In this document: piece after piece, positions 8,840-16,757 of the stretch
Position numbering within the stretch: position 1 is the stretch's first letter
How the letters are laid out: each line of letters begins with the position of its first letter
Source of the DNA: Agromyces intestinalis
Lineage (GTDB): Bacteria > Actinomycetota > Actinomycetes > Actinomycetales > Microbacteriaceae
DNA: 64,000 nt
Direction of reading: 5' to 3'
Assembly: GCF_008365295.1 (NCBI RefSeq)
Contig: NZ_CP043505.1
Location: 434,001-498,000, forward strand
Position numbers and translations under genes: made by a program
The notes under the pieces: generated by a model
What the model saw: the letters and a program-made list of their open reading frames with translations, nothing else
What the model was told of the DNA's origin: nothing
The model's database searches: none

Positions 8840-8935
8840 AGAGGGATCCCCTTTCTTCTCGTTGCGCGCTGCCCTTGGGCGGTCTGCCCGGGCTCTCTTG
8901 ATGCGCGGCCGATTCACGGCAACCTCAAGAGTCTA
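8840..8935 (-). promoter_or_regulatory. rpsO promoter and structured 5' leader
   Basis: On the minus strand TAGACT (8935-8930) is a good -10, giving an untranslated leader of roughly 84 nt. The leader contains self-complementary GC blocks (GCCCGGGC / GCCC / GGGC) and could host S15 autoregulation as in other bacteria. That last point is inference. Confidence 0.5.
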
Positions 8936-8973
8936 CCAGAGCGGGCGGCAATGGTTCGCGGCACACTGGAGCC

Positions 8974-9354
8974 ATGGCGTTCACCCTGAAGCGCGTGTAC
9001 GAACCCGCCGAATCGTCCGACGGGTTCCGCGTCCTCGTCGATCGCCTGTGGCCGCGAGGAATTTCGAAGGAGCACGCCGCACTCGACCTCTGGGACAAGG
9101 ACCTCGCCCCCTCCCCCGGGCTGCGCGCCGAGTGGCATCACGCCACCGATCGCGAGGGCACGTTCGACGCGTTCGCCGCCCGCTACCGTGCTGAGCTCGA
9201 CGACAACCCGGCGACCGGGGGGCTGCTCGCGCTCGGCCGTGAACACGACCGGGTGACCCTGTTGTACGGCCTGCGCGACGAACACCGCAACCATGTCGTG
9301 GTGCTGCTGGAGTGGCTGCGGGCGCACGGGGCGGAGGTCGAGTCCGTCGGGTGA
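8974..9354 (+). CDS. DUF488 family protein (YeaO-like)
   Basis: 126-residue soluble protein. It opens FTLKRVYEPAESSDGFRVLV with DRLWPRGISKEHA, and carries the conserved LYGLRDEHRNHVVVL segment of the DUF488/YeaO family. The biochemical role of the family is unclear. No Shine-Dalgarno sequence is visible; CACACT plus six bases precedes the ATG, a weak version of the leaderless layout. Its promoter is divergent from rpsO. Confidence 0.85.
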   Translation: MAFTLKRVYEPAESSDGFRVLVDRLWPRGISKEHAALDLWDKDLAPSPGLRAEWHHATDREGTFDAFAARYRAELDDNPATGGLLALGREHDRVTLLYGLRDEHRNHVVVLLEWLRAHGAEVESVG

Positions 9355-9480
9355 GACCGGCTACGCCGACGCGGTGGACTGCGAACCTTCCACGCACACG
9401 ACGGACCTCATCGCGCGCACGGTCGAGTCTGACAGAGACATCCGACGCGATGGATGCCACGCCACCCCCTCAACCGAGGG

Positions 9481-10545
9481 TCACACGCTCCTCCCCACCT
9501 GCGATTCCGCGAGCGTCAGGCCCGGCTGCGGCTGCGTGCGCAGCTGCCCGGTTGCGACGATGACCACGATCGCCACGAGAAGCAGGATCCATCCCGGCCA
9601 ACCGAGCACATTGCCCCAGAGCCCGGCCGGGTCGGCGAGCGAGTCGGCGTCGGCCAGCAGCAGGAACTGCGCGGTCGCCGTATTGATCGCCGCGTGCGCG
9701 ACCACGGCGGGCCATACCGACGCCGAGCGCAGCCTCAGCCAGCCGATCACGAACCCGGTGAGCACGCAGAACGCGACCATGCTCGCAAGGCCCAGCACGT
9801 CGGTGCGCTGGTAGTTGTAGCCGAGCAGGATGAGCGGCGCGTGCCAGAGCCCCCAGATGACGCCCGACACGATGAGCGCCCACACCGTGCCGAGAGGGCG
9901 CAGCGACGGCAGCAGCCAGCCGCGCCATCCGATCTCCTCGCCGAAGGTGGCCACGCAGTTCAGCGCGGTCACGAACGGCAGCAGGGCCAGGTTGAGGGCG
10001 ACCACGGCGGCGGCGTCGAGCCCGCCCGAGCCGCCCTGCCCGCCGCTCGCGTCGATGGCGGCCTGCACCCCGCTGAGCCCGGACAGGTCCAGGCGCAGCA
10101 GCCCCATCACGTCGCCGAGCAGCATCGCGACGAACGGCAAGGCGGTGAAGAACACGAAACCGAGCGCGATGAACAGCCAGGTGCGCCCGGCGGGCCGCAT
10201 CGGCGAGAGACCGAGGTACCGCGGGATGCTCGCGGGTCGCTTGACCCACAGCACGACGATGAGGGTCGCGAGCGCGGGCATGAACATCATCGCGGGCGTG
10301 ATGAGACCGAAGAGCGGATGCCGCAGGCCCTCGCCCGAGGTCCACAGCGGCAGTGCGACGAGCCAGGCGCCGGCGAACGCGATCACGACGTACACCGCGA
10401 CGGCGACCCACGGCACCGACGTCGGGAAGATCGGTCCGCGCGCGGCGTTCTTCGCACGCTGCCGGTCGGCGGGGCCGAGCGCCGCCGGCGCGGCGTTCAC
10501 GTGGGCGGCGGCAGGCACTGCGGCGGGCACGTCGGGTTGCGTCAT
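9481..10545 (-). CDS. CPBP-family intramembrane metalloprotease
   Basis: 354-residue polytopic membrane protein with about eight hydrophobic helices. The glutamate-type CPBP (ABI/CAAX) active site is present: FGEEIGWRGWLLPSL, then IWGLWHAPLILLGYN and VVAHAAINT, giving the EEXXXR-like, FXXXH and HXXXN/B elements. Relatives are Rce1-type proteases, or in some bacteria bacteriocin-maturation or immunity proteins. Substrate is unknown. The start at 10545 begins just before the first helix; longer upstream readings run antisense through the monooxygenase gene and are artefacts. Confidence 0.88.
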   Translation of the reverse strand: MTQPDVPAAVPAAAHVNAAPAALGPADRQRAKNAARGPIFPTSVPWVAVAVYVVIAFAGAWLVALPLWTSGEGLRHPLFGLITPAMMFMPALATLIVVLWVKRPASIPRYLGLSPMRPAGRTWLFIALGFVFFTALPFVAMLLGDVMGLLRLDLSGLSGVQAAIDASGGQGGSGGLDAAAVVALNLALLPFVTALNCVATFGEEIGWRGWLLPSLRPLGTVWALIVSGVIWGLWHAPLILLGYNYQRTDVLGLASMVAFCVLTGFVIGWLRLRSASVWPAVVAHAAINTATAQFLLLADADSLADPAGLWGNVLGWPGWILLLVAIVVIVATGQLRTQPQPGLTLAESQVGRSV

Positions 10546-10662
10546 GTCACCATGACAGCGCATCGGATGCCTCCGCAGCCTCCGCCGCACGACGGAATCC
10601 CGCCGACATCTCGGCCGAATCCGCCGCGGAATACTCCCCCGCGCGAGCGAGTTGATGCGGGC

Positions 10663-11754
10663 ATGGATCCCGTATCCGTGGACGTCGTCGTGATCGGCGC
10701 CGGGCAGGCGGGACTCTCGGCGGCGTACCACCTGCGTCGCCGCGGCGACGGCCGGTTGTCGTTCGTCGTGCTCGACCGCGAGCGGGCGCCGGGCGGCGCC
10801 TGGCAGCACCGGTGGGCGTCGCTGAAGATGGCGACCGTGAACGGCATCCACGAGCTGCCCGGCTTCCCCGTACCGCCAGCCGACCCCGAGGCATCCGCCC
10901 GCGACGTGCTGCCGCCCTACTTCGCCGAGTACGAACGCCGGTTCGACCTGCCCGTCGAGCGCCCGGTGCGCGTGCGCGCCGTGCGCCGCGCCGACGATGA
11001 CCCGAACGGGCGACTGCTCGTCGAGACGGACTCGGCGAGCGGCTCGCGAACCTGGGCTGCGAGGTACGTGATCAACGCGACCGGCACGTGGACTCGCCCG
11101 TTCCGACCCTGGTATCCGGGCGTCGACCGGTTCCGCGGGCGCCAGTTGCACGTAGCCGACTACGTCTCGGCCGACGAGTTCGCGGGCCAGCGCGTCGTCA
11201 TCGTCGGCGCGGGCATCTCGGCGGTGCAGCTGCTCGACGAGATCTCGCACGTCGCCGACACGTTCTGGGTCACACGGCGCGAACCCGAGTGGATCGAGGA
11301 CGACTTCGACGTGCCGGCCCGCGTCGCCGCGATCGCGGGCGTCGAGGCGCGCGTGCGCGAGGGCCTGCCGCCCGGCAGCGTGATCTCGGTCACCGGCATG
11401 CACTGGAGCCCGTGGGCGCGGGCGGCGCAGGCGCGCGGCGTGCTGGTGCGGCATCCGATGTTCGCGTCCATCGAGGAGTACGGCGTCAGAATGCCGGACG
11501 GCACGTTCGAACCGGCCGACGCGATCCTCTGGGCGACCGGGTTCCGGGCCGCGGTCGACCACCTCGCCCCGCTCGGCCTGCGCACGCCGCATGGCGGGTA
11601 CCGGGTCGCCGACACCCGCTCGCTCGACGACCCGCGTCTGTTCCTCATCGGCTACGGGCCGTCGCAGTCGACCGTCGGCGCGAATCGCGCCGGCCGCGAC
11701 GCCGTGCGGCAGATCGTCGCCGAGCTGCCCGTCGGCGAGGCATCCGCGGCCTGA
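10663..11754 (+). CDS. Flavin-containing monooxygenase-like FAD/NAD(P)-binding protein
   Basis: 363 residues with two dinucleotide-binding folds: VVVIGAGQAGLSAAYHL at the N-terminus (FAD) and VVIVGAGISAVQLLDEI in the middle (NADPH). Near the C-terminus DAILWATGFRAAVDHL is the ATG-containing motif of FMO/Trk-type flavoproteins, and a RLFLIGYGPSQSTVGANRAG stretch closes the FAD site. It is probably an NADPH-dependent oxygenase or oxidoreductase of small molecules; the substrate is unknown. The ATG at 10663 places the first glycine-rich loop at residue 12, typical for the family. It diverges from the CPBP gene across 117 bp. Confidence 0.87.
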   Translation: MDPVSVDVVVIGAGQAGLSAAYHLRRRGDGRLSFVVLDRERAPGGAWQHRWASLKMATVNGIHELPGFPVPPADPEASARDVLPPYFAEYERRFDLPVERPVRVRAVRRADDDPNGRLLVETDSASGSRTWAARYVINATGTWTRPFRPWYPGVDRFRGRQLHVADYVSADEFAGQRVVIVGAGISAVQLLDEISHVADTFWVTRREPEWIEDDFDVPARVAAIAGVEARVREGLPPGSVISVTGMHWSPWARAAQARGVLVRHPMFASIEEYGVRMPDGTFEPADAILWATGFRAAVDHLAPLGLRTPHGGYRVADTRSLDDPRLFLIGYGPSQSTVGANRAGRDAVRQIVAELPVGEASAA

Positions 11755-11786
11755 GAACCCGACCCGCTGCACACCTCGAGCCCACG

Positions 11787-11849
11787 TGTCCGGAACTGCC
11801 CGCGCACCCGCTCGACGTTCGCCCACGGCGGGCAGCGGGCATCCGGACA
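11787..11849. terminator. Bulged hairpin between convergent genes
   Basis: TGTCCGG and CTGCCCGC pair with GCGGGCAG and CCGGACA to form a long stem with small bulges and a roughly 24-nt loop. It lies between the convergent monooxygenase and CPBP-like genes, so it may be a two-way terminator. Confidence 0.4.
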
Positions 11850-11868
11850 GCAACAGCGACATGCGGTG

Positions 11869-12684
11869 CTACACCGGCGGCGCGAACGGGAAGATCGCAG
11901 GCCAGCCGTTGTGGGCGTACACGATCACGCAGAACACCACCGCGTCGAACAGCAGGTGCACGACGAGCACGTAGGTGAGCGACTTCGTCAGCTTGAAGGT
12001 GTAGCCCTGGATCAGCGCGAACGGGATGGTGAGCAGCGGCCCCCACGACTGATAGCCGAGTTCCCACAGGAACGACACGAACACGATCGACTGCAGCAGG
12101 TTCGCCTGCCAGGTCGGGAAGTGCCGGCGCAGCAGGGCGAACACCGTGCAGATGAAGAACAGCTCGTCCCACGTGCCGACCGCGTTCACGCCGACGAAGA
12201 GTCTGCCGATCTCGCTCGCCTCGGTGACGGTCGGCCAATTCTGATATACGCCCGACGAGATGAAGTAGAACGGCAGGATCAGCCAGCCCGCGAGCGTCAC
12301 GAAGATGAGGTAGAGCCACTGGGTGCGATTCCAGCGGCGGCCGGTGCGCCACGGGAACCGGATGACCCGCTCGCGGTACACGTACCGCGAGATGAGGTAG
12401 GGCACGAGCACGGCCGACCCGAGCACGATCGTGAAGCGCACCATCGCGAGCCACGAGATGTCGGCCGCGAGCGGCATCGTCGAGATGATCACCTGGCCGA
12501 TCGCGATGAGCAGCAGGTCGGGGGCGAGCCGTTCGGTGCGACCCGAGCGGTCGCACAGCCATGCGGCGATGAGGCCGACGACGAGCATGCCGTACCCGAC
12601 GAGCGGCACCAGGAATCCGAACAGCGCGACGGCCGCCCCGCAGACCAGCAACGCAGGGAGCAGAGCGAGGGGATGCGTGCGCAC
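11869..12684 (-). CDS. Divergent CPBP/CAAX-like membrane protein
   Basis: 271 residues with about eight hydrophobic helices. The arrangement GTWDELFFICTVFALLRRHF, then VSFLWELGYQSWG and VVHLLFDAVVF resembles the CPBP layout. The usual EEXXXR is replaced by WDELFF, so catalysis may be altered or absent. The GTG at 12684, just before the first helix, is preferred; CAGGCT plus six bases precedes it. It is divergent from the M4 peptidase gene over 64 bp. Confidence 0.75.
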   Translation of the reverse strand: MRTHPLALLPALLVCGAAVALFGFLVPLVGYGMLVVGLIAAWLCDRSGRTERLAPDLLLIAIGQVIISTMPLAADISWLAMVRFTIVLGSAVLVPYLISRYVYRERVIRFPWRTGRRWNRTQWLYLIFVTLAGWLILPFYFISSGVYQNWPTVTEASEIGRLFVGVNAVGTWDELFFICTVFALLRRHFPTWQANLLQSIVFVSFLWELGYQSWGPLLTIPFALIQGYTFKLTKSLTYVLVVHLLFDAVVFCVIVYAHNGWPAIFPFAPPV

Positions 12685-12748
12685 GCGTCCAGCCTGCCAT
12701 GCGCATGTCGCCGATACGCATGTCGCCCGGTCGTGCCAGCATCGACGC

Positions 12749-13801
12749 ATGACCCGGAACGCGATCGTCCCGCCCTACCTGCTCGCCCGCATCGCCGCGG
12801 CCGGCGCCTACCGGTACCCCGTCGCCGCCGACGCGGCCCGCAGGTCGCTGCTGCGCGACGCGCCGGTGCGCGAACAGCGGCTGCTCGGCGATCGGCCGTC
12901 GGCGGTGCTGCCCGATGCCGCATCCTCACCCGATCGGCGCATCTCCGACGCCGGCGGCCGCGAGACGCTGCCGGGCCGGCTGGTGCGCCGCGAAGGGCAG
13001 GCCGCGACCGGCGACGAGGCGGTCGACGAGGCGTACGACGGGCTGGGTGACACGCACCGCATGTTCGACCGCGTCTTCGGGCGCGACTCGATCGACGGCC
13101 GCGGCATGGCTCTCGAGGCGACGGTGCACTACGGCGATCGCTACGACAACGCCTTCTGGGACGGCGAGCGCATGGTCTTCGGCGACGGCGACGGCGACGG
13201 CGAGGTGTTCACCGGGTTCACCAACTCGCTCAGCGTCATCGGGCACGAGCTCGCGCACGGCGTCACCGAGCGCACCGCGGCGCTGCGCTACCAGGGGCAG
13301 TCGGGTGCGCTGAACGAGCACGTCTCCGACGTCTTCGGTGCGCTCGTCGAGCAGTACGCCCTCGGCCAGGACGCCGAGGCCGCGACCTGGCTGATCGGCG
13401 AGGGCATCTTCACCTCCGAGGTCGAGGGGCGTGCACTGCGCTCGATGCTCGAGCCGGGCACGGCCTACGACGACGACGTGCTCGGCCGCGACCCCCAACC
13501 TGCGCACTTCGACGACTTCATCGTCACGACCGACGACAACGGCGGCGTGCACCTGAACTCGGGCATCCCGAACCGCGCATTCGCGCTCGCAGCGACCGAG
13601 CTCGGCGGCTTCGCATGGGAGCACGTCGGTCGCATCTGGTACGACACGCTCACCTCGGGCGAGTTGAAAACGGATGCCACGTTCGCGCAGTTCGCCGCGG
13701 CGACCCTGCGCGCGGCGGCGAAGCGATTCGGCGACGGATCTGCCGAACAGCGGGCGGTGCACCACGGCTGGGAGCAGGTCGGCGTGAGTGTGGCAAGCTG
13801 A
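12749..13801 (+). CDS. Protealysin-like M4 metallopeptidase
   Basis: 350-residue thermolysin-family zinc peptidase without a signal peptide. Residues 8-12 are PPYLL, the hallmark of the short propeptide of protealysin-like M4 enzymes. The catalytic domain has VIGHELAHG (zinc ligands H166, H170; general base E167), NEHVSDVFG (third ligand E190) and GGVHLNSGIPNRAF carrying the transition-state histidine. It is therefore probably an intracellular or non-classically exported neutral protease processed by removal of its propeptide. The next gene starts four bases after its stop, and an emfourin-type inhibitor gene lies 1.2 kb downstream. CAGCAT plus six bases precedes the ATG, a weak leaderless-type promoter. 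Confidence 0.93.
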   Translation: MTRNAIVPPYLLARIAAAGAYRYPVAADAARRSLLRDAPVREQRLLGDRPSAVLPDAASSPDRRISDAGGRETLPGRLVRREGQAATGDEAVDEAYDGLGDTHRMFDRVFGRDSIDGRGMALEATVHYGDRYDNAFWDGERMVFGDGDGDGEVFTGFTNSLSVIGHELAHGVTERTAALRYQGQSGALNEHVSDVFGALVEQYALGQDAEAATWLIGEGIFTSEVEGRALRSMLEPGTAYDDDVLGRDPQPAHFDDFIVTTDDNGGVHLNSGIPNRAFALAATELGGFAWEHVGRIWYDTLTSGELKTDATFAQFAAATLRAAAKRFGDGSAEQRAVHHGWEQVGVSVAS

Positions 13802-13805
13802 CGCG

Positions 13806-14980
13806 GTGTCCACGCAAGCTCCCGCTGCCCTGCCGTTCGCCGGCTTCCCGGTGCAGCCGTTCCCCACCGCGCCGACTCGCGCCGAATACGCCGCCTACCG
13901 TCGCGCCGCGCGGGCCGAAGGCAGCGCCCCGCTGTTGGAGGAGGTGTTCCACGACGTCGTCGAAGCGAGCAGATCATCCACTGCGGCCGGGGGAAGCGCG
14001 GTGTTCGGCCTCGGGATCCTGCTGAGCATGGTCGGCCTCGACTCGTTCGCGGCGCTCGGCCTCGGGGCGGTCGTGGGGATCCTCATCATCGTCGGCGGGT
14101 TCTTCGCCTCGTACCGGTCGGTCATCGACCGGGCGCTCGACAGCCGATTCCGAATCCAGCGCGTCGCCGAGGCGCACGGCTATTGGTACTCGCCCGGAGG
14201 CACCGTGGGGTGGCTGCCGGGCTTCCTGCACGAGAACTATGCGGTCGATCGCGTCGTGCACCGGTTCCGCTCCAAGACGGGGCGTCACGTCGATGCCGGC
14301 ATCGCCGAGTACACGACCGGCACGGGCAAGCAGCGCACCACCGCCAGGTGGACCTACCTCGCGTTCGAACTCGAAGCACCCCTGCCGCACTTCGTGCTCG
14401 ACGGGTCGAAGAACAGCGGTTTCCTCGCGAGCCGGCCCGCGGCACTCGCCGGCGCCCGGCGCCTCTCGCTCGAGGACGACTTCGACCGGTGGTTCCGGCT
14501 CTTCGTTCCCGACGGATACGAACGCGACGCGCTCTACGTCTTCACGCCCGACCTCATGGCGATGCTGGTCGACCACGCATCGGCGTTCGACGTCGAGATC
14601 GTCGACGACTGGGTGATCCTCCTGCGATGGGGCGGCGCAGATCCGGGCTCGCCGGGTTCTGGAAGATGTTGGGCGGCGCCGGTCGGGTCGCCGAACGGCT
14701 CTCGCTGCGCAGCGGGCGCTACCGCGACGACCGCGTGGCCGACAACCCGAGGGCGTCCCAGGTGCAGCTCGCGGCGGCCGCGGCTGCGACGAACGCCGCC
14801 GCGACGAACGCCGCCGCGACGAAGGCCGCCGCGCCGCAACCCGAACCGCGTCCGCGTATCGCGGAGGTCGGCCAACGGCTGCGCTGGTTGCCCAGGGTGC
14901 CGTCGATCTACGTCTTCTTCGGGGTCGGATTCGTGTGCGCGTACGTCTACCTCACGGCACAAGACCTGCTCGGCGGGTGA
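13806..14980 (+). pseudogene. Membrane protein of unknown function, apparent frameshift in the C-terminal third
   Basis: It starts at a GTG four bases after the M4 peptidase stop. The first frame gives an Ala/Pro-rich N-terminus, two adjacent hydrophobic helices (VFGLGILLSMVGLDSF and LGAVVGILIIVGGFFA), then a soluble domain ending VDDWVILLRWGGADPG. Sensible coding then continues in the -1 frame from about 14655: GFWKMLGGAGRVAERLSL, an Ala-rich triplicated linker (AATNA, AATNA, AATKA) and a terminal helix VYVFFG-like (SIYVFFGVGFVCAYVYLTA) ending at 14980. A single missing base near 14655-14662 explains this. Two separate overlapping genes are possible but less likely. I do not recognise the family; its position in the peptidase-inhibitor locus is the main clue. 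Confidence 0.65.
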
Positions 14981-14997
14981 CGCGGTAGCCTTTCCCC

Positions 14998-15312
14998 ATG
15001 GACGTCATCGTCTCCCGCTCAGGGGGGCTCGCCGGCCTTCGGCTCGTCTGGGAGGTACCGGTCGACGAACGACCCGATCGCGACGACTGGGTGCTGCTGA
15101 TCCGCCGCCTGCCGTGGAACGAGGTTCCCCCCGCGCCACCCGAACCCGATCGGTTCGTCTACCGCATCGAGTGCTCGCCGCACGCCGCGACGCTCGCCGA
15201 CCGGCAGGTCACGGGGCCGTGGCGGGAACTGGTCGACCGCGTGCAGGACGCGACCGAGCCCGAACGCCGAGGGCCCGGCCGCGCAGGTTCAGGATCGCCC
15301 CGAGCGCGATGA
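14998..15312 (+). CDS. Emfourin-type protealysin (M4) inhibitor
   Basis: 104-residue small protein. VIVSRSGGLAGLRLVWEV, then DDWVLLIRRLPW, PDRFVYRIEC and GPWRELVDRV match the pattern of emfourin proteins, slow tight-binding inhibitors encoded next to protealysin-like peptidases. The M4 peptidase with the PPYLL propeptide lies 1.2 kb upstream on the same strand, supporting the call. It has its own leaderless promoter (TAGCCT, six bases, ATG). The family fold should end near RELVDRV; the last 25 or so residues are Arg/Gly-rich and overlap the convergent YhhN gene by 104 bp. Confidence 0.85.
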   Translation: MDVIVSRSGGLAGLRLVWEVPVDERPDRDDWVLLIRRLPWNEVPPAPPEPDRFVYRIECSPHAATLADRQVTGPWRELVDRVQDATEPERRGPGRAGSGSPRAR

Positions 15313-15931
15313 GCCCCTGGGCTGCGAGATACGTCGTCATCACGATCAGGTCGTGACCCGCGCCCGGCACGACCGCGTCGTAGCCCGGCAGGAACCGGCC
15401 GAGCGCGAGCACCGAGTCGGACACCACGAACAACGCGCCGCCGATCGCGACGACCCCGCTGTGACCGGCCGCGAGCGCGGCCATCGATCCGAGCACGAGC
15501 CCGTACACGGCGACCGGCACGAACAGCGACCCGAGGTGCGGGGCGAGCAGCAGCATGAACCCCGCGTACCAGATCGCGTACAGCGCAGCCCAGGGCGTCA
15601 CCAGTCGCCCGGCCCGAGGCAGGCCCACGAAGAGCGCGATGTACACCGAGTGCGCGGCGAGGAACGACAGCAGGCCGAGCACGAACCAGGTCTCGCCGGG
15701 GAAGCTCAGCAGCACATCGCCGGCCCACGAGCAGCAGATCGCGACCACGAGCAGCACGAGCGCTGCACCGCGACGCGGACGAACGAGGGTCAGCACCGCC
15801 GCGACGAGCGCCGGCATCAGCAGCGCCTTCGTCGCCGTCACGGCCGCGGCGGGCCCCGTGACGAGCAGCACCAGGTGCACGGCGCTGAGCACGAGGTACG
15901 GAAGGAACGGGCGGAGCAGCGATCGGGTCAC
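15209..15931 (-). CDS. YhhN-family membrane protein (lysoplasmalogenase-like)
   Basis: 240 residues and about eight hydrophobic helices, the size and topology of the YhhN/TMEM86 family, some members of which hydrolyse lysoplasmalogens. Conserved-looking segments are KALLMPALVAAVL, CSWAGDVLL and FVVSDSVLAL with their intramembrane aspartates. The GTG start has GAAAGG about eleven bases upstream and a TAGCAT -10 further up. The 3' end overlaps the emfourin gene; the Arg-rich tail encoded there is unusual for the family. Confidence 0.8.
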   Translation of the reverse strand: MTRSLLRPFLPYLVLSAVHLVLLVTGPAAAVTATKALLMPALVAAVLTLVRPRRGAALVLLVVAICCSWAGDVLLSFPGETWFVLGLLSFLAAHSVYIALFVGLPRAGRLVTPWAALYAIWYAGFMLLLAPHLGSLFVPVAVYGLVLGSMAALAAGHSGVVAIGGALFVVSDSVLALGRFLPGYDAVVPGAGHDLIVMTTYLAAQGLIALGAILNLRGRALGVRARSRPARGRPVPATAP

Positions 15932-15986
15932 GTCGGCGTGGCCTTTCGGAATCGGGTGGCTCGATGCTACCCCGCCCGCGAAGGGC

Positions 15987-16358
15987 TCAGCTCACGCCGA
16001 GCAGGTCGATCACGAAGATCAGGGTCTGGCCGCTGAGTCGGTGGCCGCCACCCGCCGGCCCGTAGGCCTTCTGCGGGGGCACGGTGAGCTTGCGACGCCC
16101 GCCCACCTTCATGCCGGGGATGCCCTCCTGCCAGCCGGCGATCAGCGCCTGCAGCGGAAAGTTGATCGACTGCCCACGACTCCACGACGAATCGAACTCC
16201 TCGCCGCTGTCGTACTCGACGCCGAGGTAATGCACGTCGACCGTCGAGCCCGGCGTGGCCTCGGGGCCGTCGCCGACGACGAGGTCCTCGATCACGAGGT
16301 CGGCCGGCGCTGGCCCATCGGGCGCGTCGATCTCGGGCTTGCTGTTCATATCGGTCAT
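15987..16358 (-). CDS. FKBP-type peptidyl-prolyl cis-trans isomerase
   Basis: 123-residue single-domain FKBP. STVDVHYLGVEYDSGEEFDS, FPLQALIAGWQEGIPGMKVG and GGRRKLTVPPQKAYG followed by LIFVIDLLGVS are the canonical FKBP strands and active-site loop. No signal peptide or anchor, so it should act as a cytoplasmic folding helper. ATG at 16358 gives the standard length; a longer upstream reading enters the repeat patch and is not real. Confidence 0.93.
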   Translation of the reverse strand: MTDMNSKPEIDAPDGPAPADLVIEDLVVGDGPEATPGSTVDVHYLGVEYDSGEEFDSSWSRGQSINFPLQALIAGWQEGIPGMKVGGRRKLTVPPQKAYGPAGGGHRLSGQTLIFVIDLLGVS

Positions 16359-16540
16359 GCGATCCATCCAAACGGATGCCCCGCCAAGAGGCAATCGTGA
16401 GGGGATTTCGACAAACGGGGTTGCGTCGACCGTCGATGTGTGGGGCGACTTCCAGCGCCGAGGCCCGCGACCGTGTGACCCTGCCGGATGTCCACAACCC
16501 ACTTGCGCCCGAAGCGACGGCAGGCGATTCTGGAATCCAC

Positions 16541-16740
16541 GAACTCGCCGCCTCACCTCGGCTGTCGGCATTGCCACACCAGGAGGCGGCGAGTTCTTCG
16601 TACACGAAGCACACTCGCCGACTGCGCAAACCTCGGCTGTCGGCATTGCCACACCAGAAGGCGGCGAGTTCTTCGTACGCCGACTGCGCAAACCCCGGCT
16701 CTCGGCATTGCCACACCAGGAGGCGGCGAGTTCTTCGTAC
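16541..16740. repeat. Three-copy 48-bp intergenic repeat with hairpin potential
   Basis: Near-identical 48-bp units lie at 16556-16603, 16631-16678 and 16693-16740, separated by linkers sharing GCCGACTGCGCAAA. Copy 1 is flanked by a 13-bp inverted repeat (GAACTCGCCGCCT at 16541-16553 and its complement at 16584-16596). Copy 2 has an 8-bp inverted pair (16613-16620 and 16662-16669). The whole gap from 16359 to 16757 has no credible gene; apart from these repeats I see nothing in it. It is not a CRISPR array, since the units are nearly contiguous and there are no variable spacers. Confidence 0.85.
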
Positions 16741-16757
16741 GCGGGACGAGACTCGCT

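Noticed and set aside
9481..11862. Reading of almost 800 codons on the minus strand through the monooxygenase gene into the CPBP gene
   Set aside because: Only the last 354 codons show protein character. The rest is antisense to the flavin monooxygenase with its two dinucleotide folds.
16541..16740. Possible CRISPR array
   Set aside because: The units are 48 bp, nearly contiguous, with near-identical linkers and no variable spacers or cas genes.
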